Source of the DNA: Christensenella sp. UBA941
GTDB taxonomy: Bacteria > Bacillota > Clostridia > Christensenellales > UBA941
NCBI GenBank assembly: GCA_002293365.1
Contig: DBDD01000176.1
Coordinates: 1 to 31,999 of the forward strand
Length of the DNA stretch: 31,999 nucleotides
Reading direction: 5' to 3'
Below, piece after piece: positions 1 through 8,334 of this stretch (its first letter is position 1; each line of letters begins with the position of its first letter). Made by a program: the position numbers and the translations under genes. Below the pieces are notes generated by a model that was not told where the DNA came from, did no database searches, and saw only the letters and a program-made list of their open reading frames with translations.

Positions 1-22
1 CTGTACAGTTTTCAAGGTGCGC
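1..22 (-). other. rRNA-operon spacer motif at window edge
   Basis: Read on the minus strand these bases give GCACCTTGAAAACTGTACAG. An ACCTTGAAAACTG box is characteristic of Firmicute rRNA operons just before the 23S (sometimes 16S) gene. It points off the left edge, so a minus-strand rRNA gene probably lies directly outside. An imperfect GC-rich hairpin (about 17-38) precedes it. No rRNA sequence itself is visible, so this is an edge inference only. Confidence 0.5.
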
Positions 23-39
23 TCCCCGAAGGGCGAGTG

Positions 40-209
40 CTATTGTATCACGTCGCCCTCCTTAGTGCAAGTACTTTTTTTACGTTGTCGCAAATACCGT
101 AGAAAGTAAAAAATGCGCGCAAAACCAATTACAAGCGTCGTAACGATGATATAAGAAATTAGCCGATATGACCACAATCCTACGCCAAGCAAATAGGTAA
201 TGCCTTCAT
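40..209 (-). pseudogene. Small membrane protein, apparently frameshifted right after its start codon
   Basis: The minus strand encodes about 55 residues with one clear membrane segment (RLISYIIVTTLVIGFARIFY) and a basic tail, ending at 40. An ATG at 209 overlaps the stop of the XRE gene (AATGA) and has a perfect AGGAGG eight bases upstream, which is ideal for coupled translation. From that ATG, however, the frame stops after nine codons. The membrane-protein frame is reached only if one base is added just after the ATG (ATGAA-GGC). The open frame extends upstream to 300 without a good ribosome site. I read it as a small gene co-expressed with the regulator and carrying either a real single-base deletion or an indel error. 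Function is unknown. Confidence 0.4.
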
Positions 210-829
210 TTACTCGTCCTCCTGTGATTTGACTTGATTTGCAGGAACACAACACACAGGCATATCGCAATATAAACAGCAAAAAATACTGGCAGCGCAA
301 ATTGATTTCTTGACATTAGCGGATACGGCGCAAGCGGAAGCGCAAAAATAATATTATATAAAGCCGATAATGGAATTAAGGTTAATAGCCATATATTTAT
401 TATCCAAAAATATCGCTTTGCTATGGCTACACTTTTATTGGATATGGTCTGCCCGATACCGAATACCGTGCCTCCGACCGCGAAAATAATTAACCCGATG
501 ATAACCGCTATAGGGTCTTTGTCGTCTGGATATATAATTGCGCATGAAGCAAGTAAGCCAATGAAATTCAGAGCCGTTGCTAAAATCGCGAAAATCTTAG
601 CGTCAGTTTCCGGTGCCGTTTGTTTCTCGCTCTCAATTCCTTTCAGCAGATAATCCGTCGTTACCTCAAAGAAATCACTCAGGATGATTATTTTTTCGAC
701 GTCGGGGATACTTTGCTCGCTTTCCCATTTTGATACAGCTTGGCGGGATACGCCTAACTTGTCTGCGAGCTCTTCTTGGGATATGCTTTTAGCTTTACGA
801 AGACTTTGTATTCTATCTGCGAGGCTCAT
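206..829 (-). CDS. XRE-family transcriptional regulator with membrane-spanning C-terminus
   Basis: Residues 1-65 form a Cro/CI-type helix-turn-helix: an SLADRIQSLRKAKSISQEEL start, then LGVSRQAVSKWE, which is the recognition helix, and SIPDVEKIIILSDFF. The remaining residues, about 80-200, contain several hydrophobic stretches that look like four membrane helices. This architecture is common in Firmicutes for membrane-tethered regulators. The start ATG at 829 follows an AAAGGAGC ribosome site. The stop overlaps the start of a small membrane protein gene, so the two are probably coupled. A perfect inverted repeat at 850-864 overlaps its likely -10 region and suggests autoregulation. Targets and ligand are unknown. 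Confidence 0.85.
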   Translation of the reverse strand: MSLADRIQSLRKAKSISQEELADKLGVSRQAVSKWESEQSIPDVEKIIILSDFFEVTTDYLLKGIESEKQTAPETDAKIFAILATALNFIGLLASCAIIYPDDKDPIAVIIGLIIFAVGGTVFGIGQTISNKSVAIAKRYFWIINIWLLTLIPLSALYNIIFALPLAPYPLMSRNQFALPVFFAVYIAICLCVVFLQIKSNHRRTSK

Positions 830-849
830 TGCATTATGCTCCTTTCCGT

Positions 850-867
850 GATAATGTAATTATCGCA
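850..867 (-). promoter_or_regulatory. Probable promoter and operator of the XRE gene
   Basis: GATAAT-gta-ATTATC is a perfect 6-bp inverted repeat (850-864). On the minus strand one arm reads as an extended -10, TGCGATAAT (867-859), about 30 bases upstream of the XRE start. An operator covering a -10 fits autorepression by an XRE dimer. No good -35 is seen at standard spacing. Confidence 0.45.
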
Positions 868-1028
868 TAAACTAAGGTTACATTCCATCAACCACGCTTG
901 ATATCTTGTCAACTCATAGTTGCATTGATTCAATAATGACCTCTATGCGGCTTCTTTGCCAAGGCGCGATTCGCCGCTGGGCGCAATATATAGTTCTCCG
1001 CGTTTTTATAGCATAATTGGGCTGGCCG

Positions 1029-1037
1029 TGATATAAT
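1029..1037 (+). promoter_or_regulatory. Extended -10 promoter of the accessory island
   Basis: TGATATAAT is a perfect TATAAT with the TGn extension. It lies 33 bases upstream of the ATG at 1071. The -35 at 17-bp spacing (TAGCAT) is weak, as is usual for extended -10 promoters. It probably drives the first gene of the island. Confidence 0.5.
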
Positions 1038-1070
1038 CGTACAAAATATCAGAAATTGCGAGAAATAATA

Positions 1071-2225
1071 ATGAATAAATTCTTCATTCACGATATTAAT
1101 ATTCCTCAAATCCGATCTGCATGTAACTTCTGGATGATGCGTACCAACGGGGGCGCTTTTTATAGGGAATTTCTTGAAAATAAATTTATTGCCATCGGTT
1201 GGAATGCAATACGTATCGATATGATCGACCGGGAAAACGATGCTCTTAAGAATATTATCGCGAATAATTATTCAAAGGAAAGACAGCCCGGCACCCCTGT
1301 GAATAAATGTTTGCGTTTTATATATGGACTATGTAATGACGATATCGTCGCGATAGTTGGGGAAGGCGAAGTAACCTTTGCCTTAATAGGTGAATATTTT
1401 GAAAAGCTAGATGCTTCCACTACGGTTAATAAAGAAATAGAAGCCACTCAGAAAATTGGGGAGGATCAACACAGAAATGATACCATTGAATGCCCGTATA
1501 TAAAGCGCCGAACAATTCAAATTATTGGTTCCAGAGCTATCTCGGAGTTAAATCCGCACCTATATAAAGCCTTGGTTGTAAACAGACATAGCCTTAGCAG
1601 CTTAAATTGTTATGCAGAATATATACTAAGTGAATGTTATGATATTTATAACTATTGTAATACATTGACCATGACTTTCCGCGTTCAAGCGCGTGATAAG
1701 CTTGGTTCTTTAGATATTTCCGGATTTATATTTTACGCTACTCAACTTCTCTGTTTAGATGAAGATAAATTTATTTCGGCGCGAATGAATTTGTCTTCAC
1801 CGGGCGAAATTCTTTTTCAAATCGAAAATGGGTTACAATTCATCGAGGCTCACTGGAAGGTTCTCTTGGGTCTTGCGGCTATTCTCTTTGGAGGAAGCAT
1901 AGAGAGTCCCTCGCTAAAGGCCAAAATACCTTCTTTGAAGAATTTTGTTATAGATTTGATCGATAGCAAGAGAACGCGAGAAATGAAAAATTTAGATTTA
2001 TACGAAAAAAGAGAAAAAGTGCGAGGAATGGAATTAGATAATGAAAGCAAAGAATTGGATAACATAAGCAAGGAATTAGATAATCGGCGAAAAGAAATAG
2101 AACTTGAAAGAATCGTTGAAAACCTAATAGATTCATCTCAAAAGCTGAAGATATCGCCAATTGATGATAAAATCATTCCGCATGATGCGCTGCTTCCCTA
2201 TAAGGACAATGACAAGCAAAAATAA
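1071..2225 (+). CDS. PUA/EVE-like reader domain protein with membrane segment and heptad coiled coil
   Basis: The N-terminal ~170 residues resemble the PUA/EVE-like module found at the front of some Mrr-type restriction proteins. Seen are FWMMRTNGGAFYREFLENKF followed by IAIGW, a central DDIVAIVGEGEV strand pair, and CPYIKRRTIQIIG followed by a short ISELNP/LSSLN segment. Such domains bind modified bases or similar ligands. Around residues 265-285 a hydrophobic stretch (VLLGLAAILFGG) could span the membrane. Residues ~305-360 are charged coiled coil, including three perfect ELDNxxK heptads. ATG at 1071 is preferred over an in-frame TTG at 1056, although its ribosome site (GCGAGAA) is weak. 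The gene is much more AT-rich than those downstream, hinting at a separate origin. The function (a sensor at the membrane) is inference. Confidence 0.55.
   Translation: MNKFFIHDINIPQIRSACNFWMMRTNGGAFYREFLENKFIAIGWNAIRIDMIDRENDALKNIIANNYSKERQPGTPVNKCLRFIYGLCNDDIVAIVGEGEVTFALIGEYFEKLDASTTVNKEIEATQKIGEDQHRNDTIECPYIKRRTIQIIGSRAISELNPHLYKALVVNRHSLSSLNCYAEYILSECYDIYNYCNTLTMTFRVQARDKLGSLDISGFIFYATQLLCLDEDKFISARMNLSSPGEILFQIENGLQFIEAHWKVLLGLAAILFGGSIESPSLKAKIPSLKNFVIDLIDSKRTREMKNLDLYEKREKVRGMELDNESKELDNISKELDNRRKEIELERIVENLIDSSQKLKISPIDDKIIPHDALLPYKDNDKQK
2031..2093 (+). repeat. Three 21-bp tandem repeats encoding ELDNxxK heptads
   Basis: Three consecutive 21-base units (2031-2051, 2052-2072, 2073-2093) encode ELDNESK, ELDNISK and ELDNRRK. 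They form exact heptads of a coiled coil with leucine at a core position. The DNA units are similar but not identical, so the duplication is not brand new. A tandem 21-mer could change coiled-coil length by whole heptads. Confidence 0.8.
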
Positions 2226-2314
2226 TAATTTTATTTGCTTGCGGTTCGTATACCTGTCTACTCCTAGTGTATAGGCCTTATGCTATTGTATATTTATTTG
2301 AGAGGGTGAAAAAC

Positions 2315-2638
2315 ATGGGACTATTCTCTAAAAAGCCGAAGGTGCTCATTGTCATGGTGAAGTACGAGCGCATGGCCGGTTTAGCGTCCAAAGATGAGAT
2401 AATCAAAAGTGTTCTGGCCGCTACGCGATACTTCAAGGACTACAAGGTTTCCGATGTGAAGCTCGTCGTCCAGCCTTGGCTCGAGTCCATGTTCCCCAAT
2501 GATGCCGAGCTGCAAAAGGCGGCGAAAAAAGCCAACGCTTTTGCCGCTAGCAAATACGGTTACAGGGATGCGCCCGGCAACAGCGAAGGTCTAGGCGGCG
2601 AACAGCCTGTATGCTACTTTATCTATAAGCTCAGATAA
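2315..2638 (+). CDS. Unknown small protein with MGLFSKK start
   Basis: A 107-residue protein that I do not recognise. It opens with MGLFSKKPKVLIVMVKYERM and later contains VKLVVQPWLESMFPNDAEL and a C-terminal VCYFIYKL strand. The alternation of strands and helices suggests a compact alpha/beta fold. ATG at 2315 follows GAGAGGGTG at good spacing, so the longer in-frame start at 2267 is not needed. It is the first of several small island proteins with an M(G/P)LF start. It begins a tight run with the next genes (38 bp to the next start), which makes it a likely partner of the STAND protein downstream. Confidence 0.75.
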   Translation: MGLFSKKPKVLIVMVKYERMAGLASKDEIIKSVLAATRYFKDYKVSDVKLVVQPWLESMFPNDAELQKAAKKANAFAASKYGYRDAPGNSEGLGGEQPVCYFIYKLR

Positions 2639-2676
2639 GCCAAGGTTAGAATCACGGCGTGAAAGGCAGCGAGGAA

Positions 2677-3381
2677 ATGCCGCTATTTAAAAAGAGAGAA
2701 AAGAAAAAGGAACCCGGCTCCGCCGTCCTGCCAGAGCCGCGCTTGGAAACGGCCGCCTTAGAACACGCCATCGTCAGAGCAAATATGAGTATCGTCACTA
2801 CCGGCGTTGTTGGCGACGGCGATTTGCGAGCAAGGGCAAGCTATCTCGAACGTTATTTTGACAGCGCATCCGACAGGCTTCAGAGCGTGTCTAAAAATCA
2901 TGAAGAAATGAACATGATGTTGGAGCGGGCGGAGTATCTGCGCGCTCAAATGGAGAGTACTCCTTACGAACAATATGTGCTGTACGCCCGTATCGTTATA
3001 GACAACGTTAAGAGCGGAGGGTATGGATTTCAAAGCTTCAAGGTCGTATTCAAGGCCGTCCCGTTGTGGAGGCTTTTGGGTTGCCGGCTCTATTCCGGAG
3101 ACGAGCGGTACACGGAGGACGGCCACATCATCTACGCGATCGGGTTCGTCGCGCCGAAGCCGCAGCTCGAATTGATACAACAATCCTTGAGCAAGTCCGC
3201 GGAATTCGCTAAAATCTGTTCTCCGAAGACGCCCTTCAAGCTCGTAGAAGAACTCCGGCTCAGCGAACCGCTTGTGAAAGAAGGAATAGTACTGCTAGAC
3301 TCCATAGGAAAGCAAAAGGATGTTTATGCCGCCAATGCGTCGGGCGCGCACAACAGCTTAAAGCGTGAGGGTCTAATTTAA
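2677..3381 (+). CDS. Unknown 234-aa protein with MPLFKKREKKKE start
   Basis: No family is recognised. It has a very basic N-terminus (MPLFKKREKKKE), a helical, charged segment (residues ~60-110, probable coiled coil, with ASYLERYF, DRLQSV and MLERAEYLRAQM) and an alpha/beta C-terminal part. ATG at 2677 is chosen because GAAAGG lies ten bases upstream and because the resulting MPLFKK start matches the MGLF start of neighbouring proteins. A GTG at 2659 in the same frame is the alternative. It lies 38 bp after the preceding gene and 14 bp before the STAND gene, so it is almost certainly in one transcript with both. Confidence 0.75.
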   Translation: MPLFKKREKKKEPGSAVLPEPRLETAALEHAIVRANMSIVTTGVVGDGDLRARASYLERYFDSASDRLQSVSKNHEEMNMMLERAEYLRAQMESTPYEQYVLYARIVIDNVKSGGYGFQSFKVVFKAVPLWRLLGCRLYSGDERYTEDGHIIYAIGFVAPKPQLELIQQSLSKSAEFAKICSPKTPFKLVEELRLSEPLVKEGIVLLDSIGKQKDVYAANASGAHNSLKREGLI

Positions 3382-3395
3382 AAGGGGGAAGCGGA

Positions 3396-6300
3396 ATGGC
3401 CGGCGACCGCGTCAACGAAATAAAAACGGATGCTTTGCCCGATTGGGAAAACGTCTATGTATTTATCTCGTCCACCTTCAACGATATGCACGCCGAAAGG
3501 GATTTTCTCGTCAAGCGTGTTTTTCCCGAGCTTTCGGCGTGGTGCGAAGAGCGGCGGCTCCGTCTGATCGATATCGATTTGCGATGGGGCGTTACCGAAG
3601 AAGATTCGGAGCATAACAAGCGGGTTGTCGAGGTATGCTTGCGCAATATCGATAAGTGCCGGCCGTTCTTCCTGTGCTTTCTAGGGCAACGTTACGGATG
3701 GATACCCGGCGAGAACGACATAAACAACGAAACGTTCGATGAATTTCCCAAGCTAAGGAATTATCTCGGATGCTCAGTGACCGAAATGGAGATTCGCCAC
3801 GCGCTTCTGGATCCTATGCACAAGGATCACCGTGAAGCGGTAAAATACGCCTTTTTCTTTTTGCGCGAAGAGAGCTACCTCAAAAAGCTCGTTTATCCGC
3901 CTCTGCGCGCTATTTATACCAACGAATCCGAGAATACGCAAGAAGGCCGCAAAGCTGCGGATGAAAAGCAAAAAGAGCTGTACAAAAGCGTCGCCGATAC
4001 AAAGCGCCCTGTCGTTCGGTATCGCGCGGATTGGGATCAATTCCTAAAAACGCCCGAATTGCGCTTGGCTAAAAGCGCCGACGCAAAGCTCTCTGAAGGG
4101 CGGCTTTACAATTTCCGAACCGAAAGCGATATGCCGCTCGCATCCTATATATTGGATTTATTAAAGGACGCGATTATTCTGCGATTCGGCAACAGAGAGC
4201 TTGCCGGTGAAACAGCCTTGCAAAAAGAGCTGGCAGAGCAAAGCCGGTTTGTCAGGATGGCGGCGGAAGGATATATCCCAAGAGAATCGTTTGAAAAATT
4301 ACTTGACGACTATGTCGCCGGAGCCGACAATCGGCCTCTATTTATCATGTCAAAAGGCGGTATAGGCAAAACCAGCTTCCTAGCCAATTATATATTGGAA
4401 TCCAACAGCAACGTCATCTATCGCTTTTTGGGTATCAGCGACCATTCCTACTCGGCAAGCCGGCTTGTTGTTTCTATCTTGCAGCAAATAGGCGCAAGCA
4501 TTCCGGAAAATCCAAAAGAGATTCTAATTCAGTTTTCCGTATTGCTCGCCGACGCCGCCGAGCGTGGCGGCGCGACGGAGGATAAGCCTCTTGTAGTCGT
4601 AATCGACGCCTTAGATCAGCTAACCGAGGGCGGGGCCGGCTTTGCGTTTCTCCCTAAGAATCTTCCCGCGTGCGTAAAGCTTATAGTCAGCTGCCGCTCC
4701 GACGCGGCGCTGACCGAAGGATTCATAAATGGCGCGCGCTCGTACGCCAAGCTGGTAGAATTGCCAGGCTTTGACGAACCCGGCGAAAAGCTTGCGCTGG
4801 TCGAAACCTATTTGAATACGTACCTAAAAAAGATGGACGACAAATTGATCGGGGAGCTAATCGGCCTTACCGGCACGCATAATCCGTTGTTCTTGAAAAT
4901 AATCTTGGGCGAGCTTCGGGTTTTCGGCTCGTACGATAATCTTGCCCAAAAAATTCGCGCTACGTACGGCGTTACCCCGACAAGCGCCTTTAATGCCGTA
5001 TTGGAACGTTTGGAGAACGATCCGGCGTATCACAGCCTCGACACTAAAGCCGCCGTCGAAAACGTCTTCTGCCTGATTGCGCATTCCAGATACGGGCTTT
5101 CCGCAGAGGAGCTCGGCGCTATGCTCGTCGATAGAAAACTTGCAAAGACCAACGAAGAAGCGGTCGACGCGGTGCATCATCTGGCGCGTCAGATGCGGGC
5201 GTATGTTGTCTGGCGCGACGGGCGGCTGAACTTTTTTTTCAACGCCTTATATCTGGCCGTGCAAAAACGCTACATAAAAAATTCGAGCGCAAAGCTATGG
5301 CACGACACTATCGCGAAGTATTTTGCACTTATGCCGGCGGACGATCCACGCAGGCTAATGGAACTGGCTTATCAATACTATAATGCCGTGCAATTTAATA
5401 AATACGAGGAACTGCTCTGCGACTATCGTCATCACGCAAGCCAGCTTGGCCGCTTCGGCGTGGAGGCAATTCTGGAGGATTGCGAGCTATCCAGCGGCAA
5501 GAGCGTTGCGCTGCTTAGGGATTTTTACTGCCTAGCGGGCGTCGTGCTTAGGAAATATCCCGATCAGCTTCCATCGCAGCTATGGGGCCGGCTGCTTGAA
5601 AACGGCGATCCTCTATGCGACGCGTTGATTCGCAGCGCAAAAGATATTTTATCACAGGCCGGCGGGATATGGCTGCGTCCAAAGCTGCCCTTCTTCGACC
5701 GTCCCGGAGAGGGCGCGGTAATACGCGTGCTGAAGTCCGATACGTCGATGGCTGATAGATTTTCCATATCGCCAGACGAAGCGTTTATGGTTACGCCAAC
5801 CGGCAACGGACCACACGGCGGTAAAGGCGCTTTTTTCGTATGGGATCTTGACAAAGGGCGCGTCATACATCGCCTCTCCGTAGACGCCCATAGCGCGGAA
5901 TCGGCCCATTTTTCGCCAAACGGAAAATATCTGGTCGGAAATTACGGGTTCTGCGGTCAAAAAATATGCGTTTGGGACGCAGACAGCTTTGAAGCGGTCT
6001 GCGAATTTTCCGGAGAGCTCCCTTTCCATATGACCAAAAAAGACGGGCCGAACTCTATAGCATACGCGGACAAAATCTCATTCGCGATTACCCCGGACAG
6101 CAAGGGCGTTGTTGCTGGGACGAAAGAGGCGCTGACGGTCTTCGATATTCGCGACGGCAGTGTTCTATCGAGCTTTCCATATAAATACGATAATTTCTCA
6201 TACGCCTTTTGCGGCAACGTTTTAGCCGTCGGAAATCTTCATCCTGATCGGGATAATTGGGGCTATCTGCGGTCGTGGGGGAAGCCAAGGGGATATTGCC

Positions 6301-7838
6301 CCGTGGTATTGCTGGCGTACGAAGGCTCATCGCACCGGCTTACTATATTACGCGAATTGGAGGGGCATACAAGCTCCGTATTTGCAGTCGCGCTCAGCCA
6401 GGACGGGCAATACGCGGCGAGCGCCGATCAGGACGGAATAATACGCATCTGGTCTGTGAAAACCGGAAGCATGATAAGCCAAATTCAAACAAAAGGGAGC
6501 AAGGTGTGTACGCTGTCCTTTTCGCCGGACGGTACGCGCCTTATGGCCGGCGGCAGAGAGGGCGCGCTCAACTTTTACTCGATTAACGAAGGCGAATTGC
6601 GCAGGCGGATTTCATGCCATATGGGTTCGATTGAGCATGCCGTTTTCACCCATGGCGGTTCCCGCTGTATCGCGCTCTGCGTACAACCAGCCGTTATAAA
6701 GGAGTTCTCGCTTTCGGAAGGAGAGACGATAGATACCTCCAGCAGCGAGCGTTACAACAATTTGGGAAAGAACCAAAAATCCGGCGTTTTTGTCGCGTCG
6801 TCATATATAAATTATGTGGAGCGCAACCATGTCCCGCTTGATATGGAGCCCTTTGGGACGATCAGCTTTTTTGACGCGGACACGAACGATTGGATTTCTG
6901 ACGCCGCGCTGCTATCCCTAAACAATACGGATTTCCCGTTCCTAAAGCCGGACGGAAGCGGCGCTGTCTCCAAAAACGACGCCCTTGAGCATGAACGCAG
7001 CGTAAATATCGGCTACTGGGATTTCGGGGATTTTCCCGTATTGAAATCCGATTTCCCTTGTACAAAGCCGTTTAGAGTCACGCTCTGTGAAAGGCCGTCA
7101 TTTTCAAACAATCATCGGCGCGTACAATTCAGCTCCGACGGCCAGTATGCCGTATGCACGCCGCATAGCGACAATCGAATCCTGCTATACAGCGTTACCC
7201 TCGGCAAGGAAATCTCCGCCGTTCAATGGAAAGGGGAAACGGTAACCGCCGTTTTGACGGAAGGCGCTTTTGAATACGAAGAGTCGCTGCACGACACGCT
7301 TTTCGAAGTGAGCCCGGACGGAACGCTGATCTACGCGTTTAATTCCCAGAGCGGCTATCTGCGCGTCTACAAGGCGAGCAAGGGGAAAGCCAAACTAAAA
7401 AAGAAGGTTCGGATAAAGGATTTTAAAGGGCATAGCTTAGGTTACGGATATAGCACCGATCGTATGAGTGTCATCAACGGTAGAATCTTGGTGAATACCG
7501 AAGATTTCGCGGCGGTCATAGAGCTCGAAAACTATAAAATGTTGTTTCAACTCGATAAGAAAAACGCCGTCGATTCGGGATATTCGTCCGACTACGATAC
7601 GCATGCCGCGCTGCATCCGGGCGGAAGACTTTTGTTTCTTTCGCGCAGGCTTTTTGACGAGAAAAATCAGGAACACCCAGAATGTCTGGAAGTTTGGGAT
7701 GTTAACAGCGGTAAATTCTTAACGCGCTTCTTTTCGGACGGGCACATAAGCAACGTAATCGCGGAAGCCGATCAGGCGACGTTTGCCTGCGCAAACGGGC
7801 AGCTTTGTACGTTGTTTTTAGAGGGATTTAAATTATAA
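3396..7838 (+). CDS. DUF4062-STAND NTPase-WD40 protein (TEP1/NWD1-like architecture)
   Basis: A 1480-residue signalling protein in three parts. Residues ~18-115 are a DUF4062 domain, a TIR-like module, with VFISSTFNDMHAERDFL and DLRWGVTEED, the latter also typical of eukaryotic TEP1, NWD1 and NPHP3. Residues ~300-600 are a STAND/NACHT-type NTPase with Walker A GGIGKT (321-326) and Walker B VVVIDALDQL (D404, D407). A helical arm follows. From ~770 to the end there is a WD40 region with blades ending in VWDLDKG, VWDADS, VFDIRDG, IWSVKTG and VWDVNSG, long enough for two propellers. In such proteins the repeats sense a trigger, the NTPase oligomerises and the N-terminus signals. The ribosome site GGGGGAA precedes the ATG. 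Domain calls are secure; a defence role is inference. Confidence 0.9.
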   Translation: MAGDRVNEIKTDALPDWENVYVFISSTFNDMHAERDFLVKRVFPELSAWCEERRLRLIDIDLRWGVTEEDSEHNKRVVEVCLRNIDKCRPFFLCFLGQRYGWIPGENDINNETFDEFPKLRNYLGCSVTEMEIRHALLDPMHKDHREAVKYAFFFLREESYLKKLVYPPLRAIYTNESENTQEGRKAADEKQKELYKSVADTKRPVVRYRADWDQFLKTPELRLAKSADAKLSEGRLYNFRTESDMPLASYILDLLKDAIILRFGNRELAGETALQKELAEQSRFVRMAAEGYIPRESFEKLLDDYVAGADNRPLFIMSKGGIGKTSFLANYILESNSNVIYRFLGISDHSYSASRLVVSILQQIGASIPENPKEILIQFSVLLADAAERGGATEDKPLVVVIDALDQLTEGGAGFAFLPKNLPACVKLIVSCRSDAALTEGFINGARSYAKLVELPGFDEPGEKLALVETYLNTYLKKMDDKLIGELIGLTGTHNPLFLKIILGELRVFGSYDNLAQKIRATYGVTPTSAFNAVLERLENDPAYHSLDTKAAVENVFCLIAHSRYGLSAEELGAMLVDRKLAKTNEEAVDAVHHLARQMRAYVVWRDGRLNFFFNALYLAVQKRYIKNSSAKLWHDTIAKYFALMPADDPRRLMELAYQYYNAVQFNKYEELLCDYRHHASQLGRFGVEAILEDCELSSGKSVALLRDFYCLAGVVLRKYPDQLPSQLWGRLLENGDPLCDALIRSAKDILSQAGGIWLRPKLPFFDRPGEGAVIRVLKSDTSMADRFSISPDEAFMVTPTGNGPHGGKGAFFVWDLDKGRVIHRLSVDAHSAESAHFSPNGKYLVGNYGFCGQKICVWDADSFEAVCEFSGELPFHMTKKDGPNSIAYADKISFAITPDSKGVVAGTKEALTVFDIRDGSVLSSFPYKYDNFSYAFCGNVLAVGNLHPDRDNWGYLRSWGKPRGYCPVVLLAYEGSSHRLTILRELEGHTSSVFAVALSQDGQYAASADQDGIIRIWSVKTGSMISQIQTKGSKVCTLSFSPDGTRLMAGGREGALNFYSINEGELRRRISCHMGSIEHAVFTHGGSRCIALCVQPAVIKEFSLSEGETIDTSSSERYNNLGKNQKSGVFVASSYINYVERNHVPLDMEPFGTISFFDADTNDWISDAALLSLNNTDFPFLKPDGSGAVSKNDALEHERSVNIGYWDFGDFPVLKSDFPCTKPFRVTLCERPSFSNNHRRVQFSSDGQYAVCTPHSDNRILLYSVTLGKEISAVQWKGETVTAVLTEGAFEYEESLHDTLFEVSPDGTLIYAFNSQSGYLRVYKASKGKAKLKKKVRIKDFKGHSLGYGYSTDRMSVINGRILVNTEDFAAVIELENYKMLFQLDKKNAVDSGYSSDYDTHAALHPGGRLLFLSRRLFDEKNQEHPECLEVWDVNSGKFLTRFFSDGHISNVIAEADQATFACANGQLCTLFLEGFKL

Positions 7839-7851
7839 AGGGAGGCGGAAT

Positions 7852-8334
7852 ATGGGCCTATTTACCAAGCACACCACTCTAGCGATCTTTACCTGCTATT
7901 TAGAAGACGAGAAGCATCCGGCGCCGGAGGGCACTTTAGCGGAGCATAACGCGTTCACCGCTAAGTTTGTTAAAACGCTCATGGATAGGCACTATAAAGA
8001 TAAGCTATCGGCAAAATGGAATTATCTTTTTCTATACATGGTGCTGCCCGGCGATTTGTATAGAAAGCAGTGTGGGTCAAGCGATTTCCGCGACCCCGAA
8101 ACCAATATAGTTTCGCGTCAGAAACAGTTTTTTGACTTTTGCGACGAACTAAAGAACGTGTGGCGGGAGAAGCTCCTGGAACGGTACCCGCGATACAATC
8201 AAAAGGAATTGGCGAGCGCATTCGCTAATGCGGAATACGATTGGTTCCCGGAATACGGAGCCGCCGTGCTTTCGGCGATTGTCCCGAATCTCGTAAAAAA
8301 AGGTGCGGAGCAGTTCAAGGGCACCGCTTTCTAA
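7852..8334 (+). CDS. Unknown small protein with MGLFTK start
   Basis: A 160-residue protein of no recognised family. It starts MGLFTKHTTLAIFTCYLEDE and is rich in aromatic residues (YNYLFLYMVLPGDLYRK, FFDFCDEL, YDWFPEYG) with a mainly helical C-terminal half. GGGAGG sits nine bases upstream of the ATG, which lies 13 bp after the STAND gene, so it is co-transcribed with it. Its stop codon abuts the stop of the convergent SLOG-like gene with no base between. The shared N-terminus with the proteins at 2315 and 14359 suggests a common partner or location. Confidence 0.75.
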   Translation: MGLFTKHTTLAIFTCYLEDEKHPAPEGTLAEHNAFTAKFVKTLMDRHYKDKLSAKWNYLFLYMVLPGDLYRKQCGSSDFRDPETNIVSRQKQFFDFCDELKNVWREKLLERYPRYNQKELASAFANAEYDWFPEYGAAVLSAIVPNLVKKGAEQFKGTAF

